From positions 3,348,001-3,412,000 of the forward strand of contig OY282447.1 of the NCBI GenBank assembly GCA_958296165.1: 64,000 nucleotides of DNA, given 5' to 3'. This document shows, in pieces, positions 26,140-34,929 of this stretch; positions within the stretch are counted from its first letter, which is position 1, and every line of letters begins with the position of its first letter. The translations under genes and the position numbers were made by a program. The DNA comes from an uncultured Pseudomonadales bacterium (GTDB lineage: Bacteria > Pseudomonadota > Gammaproteobacteria > Pseudomonadales > Azotimanducaceae). The notes beneath the pieces are model-generated. The model saw only the letters and a program-made list of their open reading frames with translations. It had not been told where the DNA came from and searched no databases.

Positions 26140-27239
26140 GAGGGCGCCGGCCAGGTCAACGTCACGCTGGCGCCTTGGCCCGGCCCGCCGCTGTGCGCCG
26201 TGACGCTGCCGCCGGAGAGCGCCATGAGCCGGGCGACGATGTACAGACCCAAGCCGGTGCCGGGCATATGTTCTTGGCCAGCACGATAGAACTTGTCGAA
26301 TATGCGCGCCGCATCCTTGCGCGGAAAGCCGATGCCGTCGTCGTCGACGGTAACCGTGACGGCCTTGCCGCGGCGTTCGGCGCACACGCGGATGGCACTG
26401 CCTTTGCCGGCGACGCACGCCTTCAGAGCGTTGTCGAGCAGGTTGCGGAGCACGGTTTCGATCACTTCGGCATCGCCGTCCAGCCCAATGCCCTCGGCAA
26501 CCGTGCTGTCGATGTGGACGCCGCGTCCGGCGGCTTCGTCCGCAATCCGTGCGCACGCGGCGGCCACCAGTGCGGCCAGCGGCAGCGCTTCGCGGCGCAC
26601 TTCCAGCCGTCCTTCCTCAATGCGCGCCGTGTCGAGCAGGTTGTCGACCATGCCGAGCAGCCGGTCGCCGTCTTCGAGCAGGCGCTGGCCCAAGCGCCGG
26701 CTGTTGGCGTCGGCGGTGCGCAATGTGAGCGTCTCGGCGGCAAGGCGCATGCTCGCCAAGGGGCTCTTGAACTCGTGCGAGACCGCGGCAAGAAAGTCCT
26801 GCTGACGGCGGCGCAGTTGCGCGTCGTGGCGGATGGCGCCGGTGAGCACGGCCATGCCGCCGAGCAGCACAAGCAGAAAGAAGCCCCCCTCCCAAGCGTA
26901 GCGGTTGATGCGGGAGGACACTTCCGCGGCCAAATCGGCGCGGGCTTCCGGGCGCACGGACGCCTGCGCCGCGTCGATGCGCAGGTGCGGCATCAGTTGG
27001 TTGAATTGATCGTCGAGGGGTGCGCTATCGATGGCGTCCGGCAGGGTCGCGAGCACCGTCGTCACGGCCTTGGCGTCCGCCTCGAACAGCGCCGCCACCT
27101 GGTCGCGATAGCCGTGCGCCAAGTTCACCTGATCGGCTATCCACCACGCGACCTGCGCGATGGACGCGGCGAGCACCACTAGGAAGCCGATCTGCAATGC
27201 CTTCGACGCGTTGCCGCTGTGGATCATGCCCATTCTCAT
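26136..27239 (-). CDS. Sensor histidine kinase (HisKA/HATPase)
   Basis: A 367-residue kinase. The first membrane helix is ALQIGFLVVLAASIAQVAWW (about residues 14-34), a periplasmic loop of roughly 105 residues follows, and the second helix is FFLLVLLGGMAVLTGAI. The H-box is AAVSHEFKSPLASMRLAAETL, the N-box NLLDNALKA, the G1 box VDDDGIGFPRK and the G2 box GTGLGLYIVARL. There is no HAMP domain; the helix runs directly into the dimerisation domain. ATG 27239 sits 8 nt behind AGGAGG. The ribosome-binding site lies between two copies of an 11-bp sequence, CAAGTGGCCTC-like. It is the first gene of the ten-gene minus-strand operon. Confidence 0.92.
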   Translation of the reverse strand: MRMGMIHSGNASKALQIGFLVVLAASIAQVAWWIADQVNLAHGYRDQVAALFEADAKAVTTVLATLPDAIDSAPLDDQFNQLMPHLRIDAAQASVRPEARADLAAEVSSRINRYAWEGGFFLLVLLGGMAVLTGAIRHDAQLRRRQQDFLAAVSHEFKSPLASMRLAAETLTLRTADANSRRLGQRLLEDGDRLLGMVDNLLDTARIEEGRLEVRREALPLAALVAAACARIADEAAGRGVHIDSTVAEGIGLDGDAEVIETVLRNLLDNALKACVAGKGSAIRVCAERRGKAVTVTVDDDGIGFPRKDAARIFDKFYRAGQEHMPGTGLGLYIVARLMALSGGSVTAHSGGPGQGASVTLTWPAPS

Positions 27240-27475
27240 GCAAGTGGCCTCCTGCAAGTGGCCGGCGAGGTGCCACGACCGTCGGTCCAACCCGTCTAGC
27301 TTACCTGTGATTCGATCCGCTCGCGCCGCTCGGCACCGCGTTGCGCCGCATGGCACTTGCCGCCGTGCGTCGAGTCGACCGCGCATTTGCTATGATTCTT
27401 GGCGTCGATTGGGCGGAGCTACAGATCGCGCTGCATGTGCGCGTTGGCGATCGAGACAGGAGCTATGACTATCCG

Positions 27476-28612
27476 ATGACAGCGCCGGTGACGACGCAAG
27501 CGGCCTTGGCCGGGCTGAAGGTGCTCGATGTGGCCGGCACGATTGCCAGCGGCTATTGCGGCAAGCTGTTCGCGGACCACGGTGCGCAAGTCGTCAACGT
27601 CGAGCCGCCGGACGGCGGCTTTGCCACACGGCGCGAGCCGCCCTTCATCGCAGCCGCTGCAGCGCCGGAAGACAGCGCCCTGCACGCCTACCTGAACACC
27701 AACAAGGCGAGCGTAGCGCTGGATGTGGACGCCGAGCCAACGGGTTTGCAGGCGTTGGCCGCGGACGCGTCCGTGGTGCTCGACGACGGCCGCTTCGATG
27801 CGGGAACGTTCGCTGCCGCGGCGCCCGACGTGGTCGTCGCCACCATTACGTGGTTCGGGCGCAGCGGCCCGTACGCTGCGTTTCAAGGCACCCACGGCGT
27901 GTGTTGGGCCTTGGCCGGCATGATACGCAACGTCGGCCCCGCCGAAGGGCCGCCGCTGGTTGCGTCCGGCTGCGCTGCCGAGATCGTCGGCGGCCTCACC
28001 GCCTTCATCGGCACGCTCGGCCAAGTGCTTGCGCGGGAGATGGGCAACGCCAGCGGGCCGGTGCGGCTCGACACCAGCATCTTCGAGGCCAATCTCTGTT
28101 TCTCTGAGCCGGGCGGCGTTGGCGGCTACCGCAGTGGTCGGCGCGGTCGGCGCTTGGGCGTGAATCGTTTCGCGCCGACGTATCCCTTGGGCGTATACGC
28201 TTGCGCGGACGGTTGGCTGGGCGTTACCGCGCTCACTCCCAGCCAGTGGAAGAGCTTCTGCACTCTGCTCGGCATGGATGAACATGCCGATACGCCGCAA
28301 TACCAAACAGCGATCGGGCGACTGTACGATTACGACGTGTTGGAGCCGATCATCAAGCGCCAGGTGCGCAATCGCAGTGCTGCGCAACTGGTACGACGCG
28401 GGCAGGACATGCGCATTCCGCTAGCGCCGGTGCCGACGATGGAGGAGCTCTTCACGACGGATCAGTACGTCGCTCGTGGCGCATTCGCGCAAGTGGCGGC
28501 CGCGGATGCCGTCTTCCCGGCCCCCGCCACGCCCTTTCGCCTGTTCGCGACGCCCGCGCTCGTCGGCGGCCAGTCGCCGCGCTTGGGCGAGCATCAGGAG
28601 CTCGTTCAGTGA
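27476..28612 (+). CDS. Family III (CaiB/BaiF) CoA transferase
   Basis: A 378-residue formyl-CoA-transferase-like enzyme that moves CoA between acids through an aspartyl-CoA intermediate. It opens LAGLKVLDVAGTIASGYCGKLFADHGAQVVNVEPP, the family N-terminus. The catalytic Asp is in VRLDTSIFEANL. The start is ATG 27476, with CAGGAGC 13 nt upstream. The frame is open to 27341, and a TATGAT -10-like hexamer at 27391 lies within that stretch, arguing against the longer form. Its stop overlaps the next gene's GTG start. It is the first of three tandem CoA transferase genes, probably one operon for acyl-CoA metabolism. Confidence 0.92.
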   Translation: MTAPVTTQAALAGLKVLDVAGTIASGYCGKLFADHGAQVVNVEPPDGGFATRREPPFIAAAAAPEDSALHAYLNTNKASVALDVDAEPTGLQALAADASVVLDDGRFDAGTFAAAAPDVVVATITWFGRSGPYAAFQGTHGVCWALAGMIRNVGPAEGPPLVASGCAAEIVGGLTAFIGTLGQVLAREMGNASGPVRLDTSIFEANLCFSEPGGVGGYRSGRRGRRLGVNRFAPTYPLGVYACADGWLGVTALTPSQWKSFCTLLGMDEHADTPQYQTAIGRLYDYDVLEPIIKRQVRNRSAAQLVRRGQDMRIPLAPVPTMEELFTTDQYVARGAFAQVAAADAVFPAPATPFRLFATPALVGGQSPRLGEHQELVQ

Positions 28613-29832
28613 GCCGGCCGCGCCTGTTGAAAGGAGTGCGCGTGGTGGACCTTTCCATGGGCTGGGCCGGGCCGCTGGCGGCGCGGCATCTGGTCGACAT
28701 GGGGGCGGACGTCATCAAGGTGGAGGGCTGCGTGCGCTTCGACTGGTGGCGCGGCTGGGAAGCCACACAGGAGTGGATCGACGACGGCGGCGCGGAGAAG
28801 AATCCGGCCTTCAACACCGTCAATCGCAACAAGCGCGCCATCACGCTGGATCTGTCCTCGCCCGTTGGCAGCGATCTGCTGAAACGCCTGGTGGCGATTT
28901 CGGATGTGGTGGTGGAGAACTACTCCGCTGGCGTGCTGCCCAAGCTCGGCTTGAGCTACGACGCGCTCAAAGCCGTGAACCCGGCGCTGGTGATGATCTC
29001 CATGCCGGCTTTCGGCATCGATGGCCCTTGGCGGGGCTACCGCGCCTACGGCTCCACGGTGGAGCAGGCATCCGGGCTGCCGCATCTTTCCGGCACTGCC
29101 GACGCCCCGCCGACCATGGTGCATGTCGCCCTCGGCGACTCGGTGGGCGGCTTGAACGGCGCCGCGGCGCTGCTCACGGCGCTGCGCCACAAGCGTCGCA
29201 CGGGGCAGGGGCAGTACATGGACCTCTCGCAGTCGCAGTGCCTGTTTCCGCTTGGCATCGAAGGCATTCTCACGCAGTCCGCCGCCGGCGAGACGCCGCC
29301 GCGGCTCGGCAACCGTTCGCTGCGCTTTGCGCCGCACGGCGTGTATCCGTGCGCCGGCGAGGACGAGTGGATCGTCATTCAAGTGCGCAGCGAGCGGCAG
29401 TGGCAGGCGCTTGCCGAGTTGGCGGAGATCGAAGGGTTCGGCGACTGCGCCGACCGATTGGAGCGGGTCGACGAACTCGACCGCGCCCTCGCCGCCTTTA
29501 CGGCCGAGCAGGTGGCTGAACTGCTGACGGCTACACTGCAGGCTGCCGGCATTCCCGCCGGCCACGCAGCCAGCGGCTTGGAACTCGGCCTCGATCCGCA
29601 TTTGGCGGCGCGCGGTTTCTGGCAGCTGATGGAACGCCCCTATGTGGGCGAAATCCCGCACCCGGCACCACCTTATCGAGTCGGCGAGAGGCCGTTCGAC
29701 ATCGACTCGCCGGCGCCGACGCTTGGCCAGCACAACCGCGAGGTGCTGGGCGAACTGCTTGGCCTGAGCGATGCGGACATCGACGACCTAGAGCGCCAAG
29801 GCATCATTGGCGACAAGCCGCGGCTGCCGTGA
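28609..29832 (+). CDS. Family III (CaiB/BaiF) CoA transferase
   Basis: A 407-residue CoA transferase. It opens LLKGVRVVDLSMGWAGPLAARHLVDMGADVIKVE; the catalytic Asp is in YMDLSQSQCLFPL; DAPPTMVHVALGDSVGGLNGAAALL is typical of the interlocked-dimer family. GTG 28609 overlaps the stop of the previous transferase as GTGA. It is a full-length member with no oddities. Substrate acids cannot be inferred from sequence; three copies in a row suggest that different acyl groups or a hetero-oligomer are handled. Confidence 0.93.
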   Translation: MSRPRLLKGVRVVDLSMGWAGPLAARHLVDMGADVIKVEGCVRFDWWRGWEATQEWIDDGGAEKNPAFNTVNRNKRAITLDLSSPVGSDLLKRLVAISDVVVENYSAGVLPKLGLSYDALKAVNPALVMISMPAFGIDGPWRGYRAYGSTVEQASGLPHLSGTADAPPTMVHVALGDSVGGLNGAAALLTALRHKRRTGQGQYMDLSQSQCLFPLGIEGILTQSAAGETPPRLGNRSLRFAPHGVYPCAGEDEWIVIQVRSERQWQALAELAEIEGFGDCADRLERVDELDRALAAFTAEQVAELLTATLQAAGIPAGHAASGLELGLDPHLAARGFWQLMERPYVGEIPHPAPPYRVGERPFDIDSPAPTLGQHNREVLGELLGLSDADIDDLERQGIIGDKPRLP

Positions 29833-29845
29833 CGCCGACGGGGCA

Positions 29846-32170
29846 ATGAAACAGCCGCTGGCGGACATCCGCGTCATCGACGCGACCTCGCGCTGGGGCG
29901 AGCTGGCAGGGCGAACGCTCGCCGAGCTCGGCGCGCAAGTCTTCAAGTTCGAGGGGCCGAGCGGATGCGACTCGGCGCGCGTGGGGCCTTTCCACCACGA
30001 CGCATCTCTCTATCGGGCCTGCGTTCAGGCCGGCAAGAAGAGCGTCAAGAGCGTCGCCGAAACGGACGTGGCGCGCCATTTGGCGGACGCGGACGTATTC
30101 ATCGAGTCCGGCTTCTCGCGCGACTACTGCCGCGAGTTTCCACGCCTGGTGCATGTGTCCATCTCGCCGTTCGGCAGCACGGGGCCGATGGCGGCAGCGC
30201 CGGCTGCGGAAGTGACCGTCGAGGCGGCCGGCGGGTTGACGAACCTGCAAGGAGACCCCGACCGCCCGCCCACGCCGACGGGCGCGATGCCGCAAGCGGC
30301 GTTCCATGCCGGCGTCCAGGCCGCCGCGGACGCGATGATCGCCCTCTACGAGCGGGACCGCAGCGGGCGCGGCCAGCACTTGGACGTGTCTGCCCAGGCC
30401 TGCGTGGTGTGGACGCTCATGAACGCCACCGGCTATCCCCCCAACACTGGCGCAAATCCTCCCTCGACGAGCGAGTTTCGCGGCCAATCGCCGCCGTCGG
30501 CGGCGCAACGGCTGCGCCTGCCCGGCATCGTCGACTGCAAGGACGGCCGCGCTCAAGTGCGCTTTCAGATGCGCCACATCGGCGAACGCACCTTCGATGC
30601 GCTGCTGCGTTGGGTGGAAGCGTCGACTGCGACCGTGCCGGACGCCGTGCGGGGCATGGATTTGACGCACTGGATGGCCGACCTGCGCGCCGGCAGCTTG
30701 GATTTGCAGGCGGCTCAGCAGGCCGCCGACCTGATCGTCGCGTTGCTGGCGACGAAGACCAAGCAGGAAATCCAGTCCTATTCCGCTGCGCACGGACTCA
30801 CCTTGGCGGCCATCCACACGGTGGCGGATCTGCTCGCCGACCCGCATCTGGCCGCCCGCGACTTCTGGGTGCGGCAGGGCGCCTATACCTATGCCGGCCC
30901 GTTTGCGCGGCTTTCCCGCACGCCGTTGTCGGTCGACCGCCGCATGCAGCAGATCGGGGCATCCGAACCGCCGCCGCCGCGCCAGCGCCGCCAAGTTGCG
31001 CCTGCGCAGCCGCCGCCCGCCGCGCCATTCGAAGGGCTGCGCGTGGCCGATTTCAGCTGGGTCGGCGTGGGGCCGATGATCGGCAAGGCACTGGCCGACC
31101 ACGGCGCCACCGTGGTGCGCATCGAGTCGCCGGATCGCCTCGACTTGCTGCGCACGGCGCCGCCGTTCAAAGACGGTCAGCCAGGCCCGGATCGCTCGCA
31201 GTTCATGGCCAATTTCAACACTTCCAAGCTCGGCATGACGATTGACCTGAAGAACCAGGAGGGTTGCCGGCTAGCCCGCCGCATGGCGGATTGGGCCGAT
31301 GTGGTACTGGAGAGCTATTCGCCCGGCACCATGGCCCGCTTCGGCTTGGACTGGGCAACGCTCTGCGCCGACCGAGACGACTTGGTGATGCTCTCCACGT
31401 CCATGCGTGGCCAAACCGGCCCGCAGCGCCGCTATGCCGGCTTCGGCGGCCAAGGCGCGGCCATCGCCGGCCTATTCGAGCTGGTCGGCTGGCCGGATCG
31501 CGCGCCGAGCGGCCCGTGGGGCGCCTACACCGACTTCATCAGCCCGCGCTACGGCATCAGCGCATTGGTGGCGGCGCTGCTGCACCGGCGCCGCACCGGC
31601 GCAGGCCAGTACATCGACTTGGCGCAGATAGAGTGCGGCATCCGCTTCTTGGAGCCGTTGATCTTGGACTATGCGGCCAATGGCAACGTCGCCACGCGCA
31701 TGGGCCAGGAATCGCCGCAGCTGTGCGTCCACGGCGTCTATCAATGCGCTGGCCAGCATCGCTATCTGGCCGTTGGCGTGGAGAGCACCGCAGAACGCGC
31801 TGCGTTCGTCTCCATGTTCGGCAGCGAAGGTGGCGATCTGGCCGCTTGGTGCCGCAGCCGCGATGCGTTCGAGGCGGCGGCGACGTTGCGCGACGCCGGC
31901 GTGCCGGCGTATGCGGTGCTGCGCCCCAGCGACCTCTACGACGACCCCCAGCTTGCGCATCGTGGCTTCTTTGTAACCTTGGATCATCCCGTGATGGGGC
32001 CGACGCCCTACGATGGCCCAGCCACCATCTTCTCCCGCACGCCAGCCCGGCTGCGAACGCCAGCGCCGTGCCTTGGCCAGCATAACGAGCAAGTAGTGCG
32101 GGAACTGCTCGGCGCGGACGCCGCCGAACACGAACGGCTGCGTGCGGCAGGCGCGTTCGGCAGCCGCTGA
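29846..32170 (+). CDS. Two-domain (fused) family III CoA transferase
   Basis: A 774-residue protein made of two complete CaiB/BaiF domains, each about 380 residues. Domain 1 opens LADIRVIDATSRWGELAGRTLAELGAQVFKFEG, with its catalytic-region Asp in HLDVSAQAC. Domain 2 starts near residue 388 (FEGLRVADFSWVGVGPMIGKALADHGATVVRIE), with its Asp in YIDLAQIECGIRF. A proline-rich linker (APAQPPPAAPFEG-like) joins them. Domain 1 departs more from the family N-terminal motif than domain 2. Family III enzymes act as interlocked dimers, so the fusion could form a one-chain pseudo-dimer. The start ATG 29846 has GGGG upstream and lies 13 nt after the previous stop. Confidence 0.9.
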   Translation: MKQPLADIRVIDATSRWGELAGRTLAELGAQVFKFEGPSGCDSARVGPFHHDASLYRACVQAGKKSVKSVAETDVARHLADADVFIESGFSRDYCREFPRLVHVSISPFGSTGPMAAAPAAEVTVEAAGGLTNLQGDPDRPPTPTGAMPQAAFHAGVQAAADAMIALYERDRSGRGQHLDVSAQACVVWTLMNATGYPPNTGANPPSTSEFRGQSPPSAAQRLRLPGIVDCKDGRAQVRFQMRHIGERTFDALLRWVEASTATVPDAVRGMDLTHWMADLRAGSLDLQAAQQAADLIVALLATKTKQEIQSYSAAHGLTLAAIHTVADLLADPHLAARDFWVRQGAYTYAGPFARLSRTPLSVDRRMQQIGASEPPPPRQRRQVAPAQPPPAAPFEGLRVADFSWVGVGPMIGKALADHGATVVRIESPDRLDLLRTAPPFKDGQPGPDRSQFMANFNTSKLGMTIDLKNQEGCRLARRMADWADVVLESYSPGTMARFGLDWATLCADRDDLVMLSTSMRGQTGPQRRYAGFGGQGAAIAGLFELVGWPDRAPSGPWGAYTDFISPRYGISALVAALLHRRRTGAGQYIDLAQIECGIRFLEPLILDYAANGNVATRMGQESPQLCVHGVYQCAGQHRYLAVGVESTAERAAFVSMFGSEGGDLAAWCRSRDAFEAAATLRDAGVPAYAVLRPSDLYDDPQLAHRGFFVTLDHPVMGPTPYDGPATIFSRTPARLRTPAPCLGQHNEQVVRELLGADAAEHERLRAAGAFGSR

Positions 32171-32247
32171 TGGCGCGCCCGGTGCGACTCGAACGCACGG
32201 CCTTTGGCTCCGGAGGCCAACGCTCTATCCGACTGAGCTACGGGCGC
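32171..32247 (-). tRNA. tRNA-Arg(CCG)
   Basis: A 77-nt tRNA on the minus strand with encoded CCA. The acceptor arms GCGCCCG and CGGGCGC pair fully, the D-loop is AGTCGGATA, the anticodon stem TTGGC/GCCAA encloses CTCCGGA, and the T-arm is GTGCG-TTCGAGT-CGCAC. The anticodon CCG reads the Arg codon CGG. On the same strand just upstream, TGCTATCGT looks like an extended -10 element. The gene sits between the CoA transferase operon and the amidohydrolase. Confidence 0.97.
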
Positions 32248-32320
32248 TTGCGCGGAGTACGATAGCAGAAGCAGCGGCGCTCGGCGGCCGCATCGTCGAT
32301 CCAGTGGGGAGGAATCGCCA

Positions 32321-33487
32321 ATGAAACCGATTTCAGCGGATTCGCACGTCGTGGAGGGTCGCGCCGTCTTCACCGGCCTAGCGCAACGCTTCGGCGACGA
32401 AGCGCCTCGCATCATGGACGTAGGCGATCAAGTCGACGCCATCGTGGTGCCGGCGCGGGGAATGCGAGGCGTCAGCGTGGCGCGCATGGGCATGGCGGCG
32501 ACGCGGCTGGCTCGCAACGAGCCGCTCGATCGCAAGCGTGGCCGCAAGCCGGACGTCGCGCACATGCAGGCGCCGGAGCTGGTGGCGCTGTTCAACAAGG
32601 GCTATGCCGGCATGCGGCGCGGCTTGGTGGACGGCGCCCACCGCTACGAGGACCAGGACGTGGACGGCCTTGCGGCCGAGTTCCTCTATCCCGGCTTCTT
32701 CGGCATGTTCAGCTTCGAGAACACAGCCCTGCTTGTTGCCTTGCAGAAGAACTACAACGATTGGCTCTACGACTATACCGCCGCTTCGAAGGGTCGCTTG
32801 TTCGGCTTGCCCGCGCTTCCCATTCAAGACCCTGAAGCCGCCACGGCAGAGATCGACCGCGTTATCAAGATGGGCTTCAAGGGCGCCTGCATACCCTGCA
32901 CTTCGCCGGCGCACCGGCCCTACTTCGACGACGCCTACGAGCCGGTGTGGGCGCGCGCCGAGGAAGCTGGACTGCCGCTCTCCATGCATGTGGGCACCAA
33001 CGCCTACGTGCCGCCGGAGAGGCGAAGCCGCCCGTGGCGAGCCGATGCCATCGCCGACTACGCCGCCAGCCAAGGCACGGTGCAGCGCACCATCGTCGAG
33101 TTCATGTGCCGCGGCGTATGTGATCGCCATCCGCATCTGAAGATCGTCGTCGCCGAGTTCAATGCCGGCTGGATCGCGCACTGGCTGGACCGTGTGGATC
33201 AAGGGCTGCAGCGGGAACGTCGCAACATGGATGAGCCGTTCACCGGCGCACCGCCGCAGGAGGTCTGGCGCCGGCAGTTCTATGCCACCATCGAAGACGA
33301 CCGGCCGGCGCTGGCGACGCGCGAGTTCATTGGCGTGGACAATCTCATGTGGGGATCGGACTACCCGCACACGGACTCGACATGGCCCTGCTCCGTTGCG
33401 GTATTGGACGAACTGTTCGAGCATGTTCCAGACGAGGATCGCGCCAAGATTACGCGAGCCAACGTGAAGGCTCTTTACGGCATCTAG
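32321..33487 (+). CDS. Amidohydrolase-2 family metal-dependent hydrolase
   Basis: A 388-residue TIM-barrel protein of the amidohydrolase 2 family (ACMSD/LigY-like). It opens ISADSHVVEG, where most members have D-x-H. Further landmarks are MGFKGACIPCTSPAHRPYFDD, LPLSMHVGTNAY (metal His), HPHLKIVVAEFNAGWIAHWLDR and LMWGSDYPHTDSTWP (metal Asp). These enzymes hydrolyse or decarboxylate aromatic or acyl substrates. The ATG 32321 has GGGGAGGAATC upstream, a strong ribosome-binding site. moeA follows 20 nt downstream on the same strand. Confidence 0.9.
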   Translation: MKPISADSHVVEGRAVFTGLAQRFGDEAPRIMDVGDQVDAIVVPARGMRGVSVARMGMAATRLARNEPLDRKRGRKPDVAHMQAPELVALFNKGYAGMRRGLVDGAHRYEDQDVDGLAAEFLYPGFFGMFSFENTALLVALQKNYNDWLYDYTAASKGRLFGLPALPIQDPEAATAEIDRVIKMGFKGACIPCTSPAHRPYFDDAYEPVWARAEEAGLPLSMHVGTNAYVPPERRSRPWRADAIADYAASQGTVQRTIVEFMCRGVCDRHPHLKIVVAEFNAGWIAHWLDRVDQGLQRERRNMDEPFTGAPPQEVWRRQFYATIEDDRPALATREFIGVDNLMWGSDYPHTDSTWPCSVAVLDELFEHVPDEDRAKITRANVKALYGI

Positions 33488-33507
33488 CGTGCCGCTTCGC
33501 GAATGAC

Positions 33508-34839
33508 ATGGAATCGCGCGCATCGGAACCTGAGCAACACGACCGGCGTTCGGCGCCGCTGCTGAACGTAGACCTAGCCTTTCGCAAGCTCACTGAAATC
33601 GTACGGCCCGTGGCCGATTACGAGGATGTCGGTTTGGCGCACGCCATCGGCCGAGTGACGGCGGCGGACATTGCGGCGCGCATCGATTTGCCGCCGTTCG
33701 ACAGCTCCGCCATGGATGGCTATGCCGTGGATGCGACCGGCCTGCATGGCGCATCGCGGCCGCAGCTTGTGGTGATCGACCAGAGCACCGCCGGCCATCC
33801 GGCGCGGCGAGCGTTGAGTGCCGGCAACACGATCCGCGTGTTTACCGGCGCAGTCATGCCGGCTGGCGCGAATGCCGTGGCGTTGCAGGAAGACGTGGTT
33901 CGCGAGGGCGACACGGTGACACTCACAACGCCGGTCCGCATCGGCCAGCATGTGCGCCGCCAAGGCAGCGACATTGGCCAAGGCGACGCGATGTGTCGAG
34001 CCGGCAAGAAGCTATCTGCCTACGACCTAAGCTGGCTTGCCGCTTGCGGCATCGCCACAGTGCGTGTTGCGCGGCGCATCCGCGTTGCCGTTTTCTCTAC
34101 TGGAGACGAATTGGCGTCGGCCGGCGATGTGTTGAAGGCCGGCCAAATCTACGATTCCAATCGTTTCGCCTTGAAATCCCTGCTGCGCGAGAAGGCGGTG
34201 CAGGTGATCGATCTCGGTTGTTTGCCCGACGATCGGACCAGCATCCGCACCGCTTTGCTGGCGGCATCTGCGCAAGCGGACTTGGTCCTCACCAGCGGTG
34301 GCGTCTCGGTGGGCGATGCCGATTTCGTGAAAGACGTGGTAGCGGAGATTGGCGCGATAGAGTTCTGGAAAATCGCCCTTAAACCAGGCAAGCCGCTGGC
34401 CGTGGGAAGCATCGGAGATGCGTTGTTTTTCGGCTTGCCGGGCAATCCAGTGTCTACCATCGTCACCTACTTATTGTTCGTGGCGCCGGCGGTCGATCTG
34501 CTTGCCGGAGATGAGCCGATGCCGCCTATGGCATTGCCGGCGATGCTCCTGGCGCCAATGCAACACGCCAAGGGACGTCGGGAATATGTGCGCGGTGCGG
34601 CAAAGGTCGAAGGCGGACGATTGGTGGTGAGCGTTACAGGCGATCAAGGCTCCAATCGTCTCGCCACCTTCGCCAATGCGAACTGCCTCGTGGAAATCAG
34701 CGAAGACGTGGCCAACCTGCGCCCTGGCGATGCCGTGTCGATCATCTTGCTGGCCGGCGAGGGCGCCCATCTCTTAAGGGAAACACGGGAAACACAGGAA
34801 GCACCAGCGGCACCCGACCCCGCCCAAAGAAGGGTCTAG
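33508..34839 (+). CDS. moeA: Molybdopterin molybdenumtransferase MoeA
   Basis: A 443-residue enzyme that inserts molybdate into adenylated molybdopterin. Landmarks are PPFDSSAMDGYAVDA, IRVFTGAVMPAGANAVALQED, VRRQGSDIGQGD, and the central MoCF fold with VAVFSTGDELAS, GQIYDSNRFAL and TSGGVSVGDADFVKD. KPGKPLAVG, FGLPGNPVS and the C-terminal domain IV complete it. The start ATG 33508 is chosen over an open upstream extension that overlaps the amidohydrolase. Together with modABC at 7.4-9.9 kb it indicates that the organism makes molybdoenzymes. Confidence 0.96.
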   Translation: MESRASEPEQHDRRSAPLLNVDLAFRKLTEIVRPVADYEDVGLAHAIGRVTAADIAARIDLPPFDSSAMDGYAVDATGLHGASRPQLVVIDQSTAGHPARRALSAGNTIRVFTGAVMPAGANAVALQEDVVREGDTVTLTTPVRIGQHVRRQGSDIGQGDAMCRAGKKLSAYDLSWLAACGIATVRVARRIRVAVFSTGDELASAGDVLKAGQIYDSNRFALKSLLREKAVQVIDLGCLPDDRTSIRTALLAASAQADLVLTSGGVSVGDADFVKDVVAEIGAIEFWKIALKPGKPLAVGSIGDALFFGLPGNPVSTIVTYLLFVAPAVDLLAGDEPMPPMALPAMLLAPMQHAKGRREYVRGAAKVEGGRLVVSVTGDQGSNRLATFANANCLVEISEDVANLRPGDAVSIILLAGEGAHLLRETRETQEAPAAPDPAQRRV

Positions 34840-34849
34840 AGCAGAGCAA

Positions 34850-34872
34850 CACCCACCCAATCTGAGTGGGTG
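34850..34872. terminator. Inverted repeat between convergent genes, possible terminator
   Basis: CACCCAC (34850-34856) pairs perfectly with GTGGGTG (34866-34872) around a 9-nt loop, 11 nt after the moeA stop. It lies between moeA and the convergent AT-hook gene. No T-run follows on either strand (plus: CGCGAAAATC), so it may pause or protect the 3' end more than act as a classical intrinsic terminator. Confidence 0.5.
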
Positions 34873-34929
34873 CGCGAAAATCTTTGCAAACGACGCGGTC
34901 GCGTAGAGCGGCGCTTCGTTTGTGGTTGC

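Noticed and set aside
26136-27386. Kinase start at 27386
   Set aside because: The extra 49 residues are not family-like, and ATG 27239 has a well-placed AGGAGG.
29804-31102. A 432-codon minus-strand open frame inside the fused CoA transferase
   Set aside because: No family similarity; high-GC shadow of the clearly coding plus strand.
34850-34872. Classical rho-independent terminator
   Set aside because: The stem is good but no T-run follows on either strand, so it is kept only as a possible terminator.
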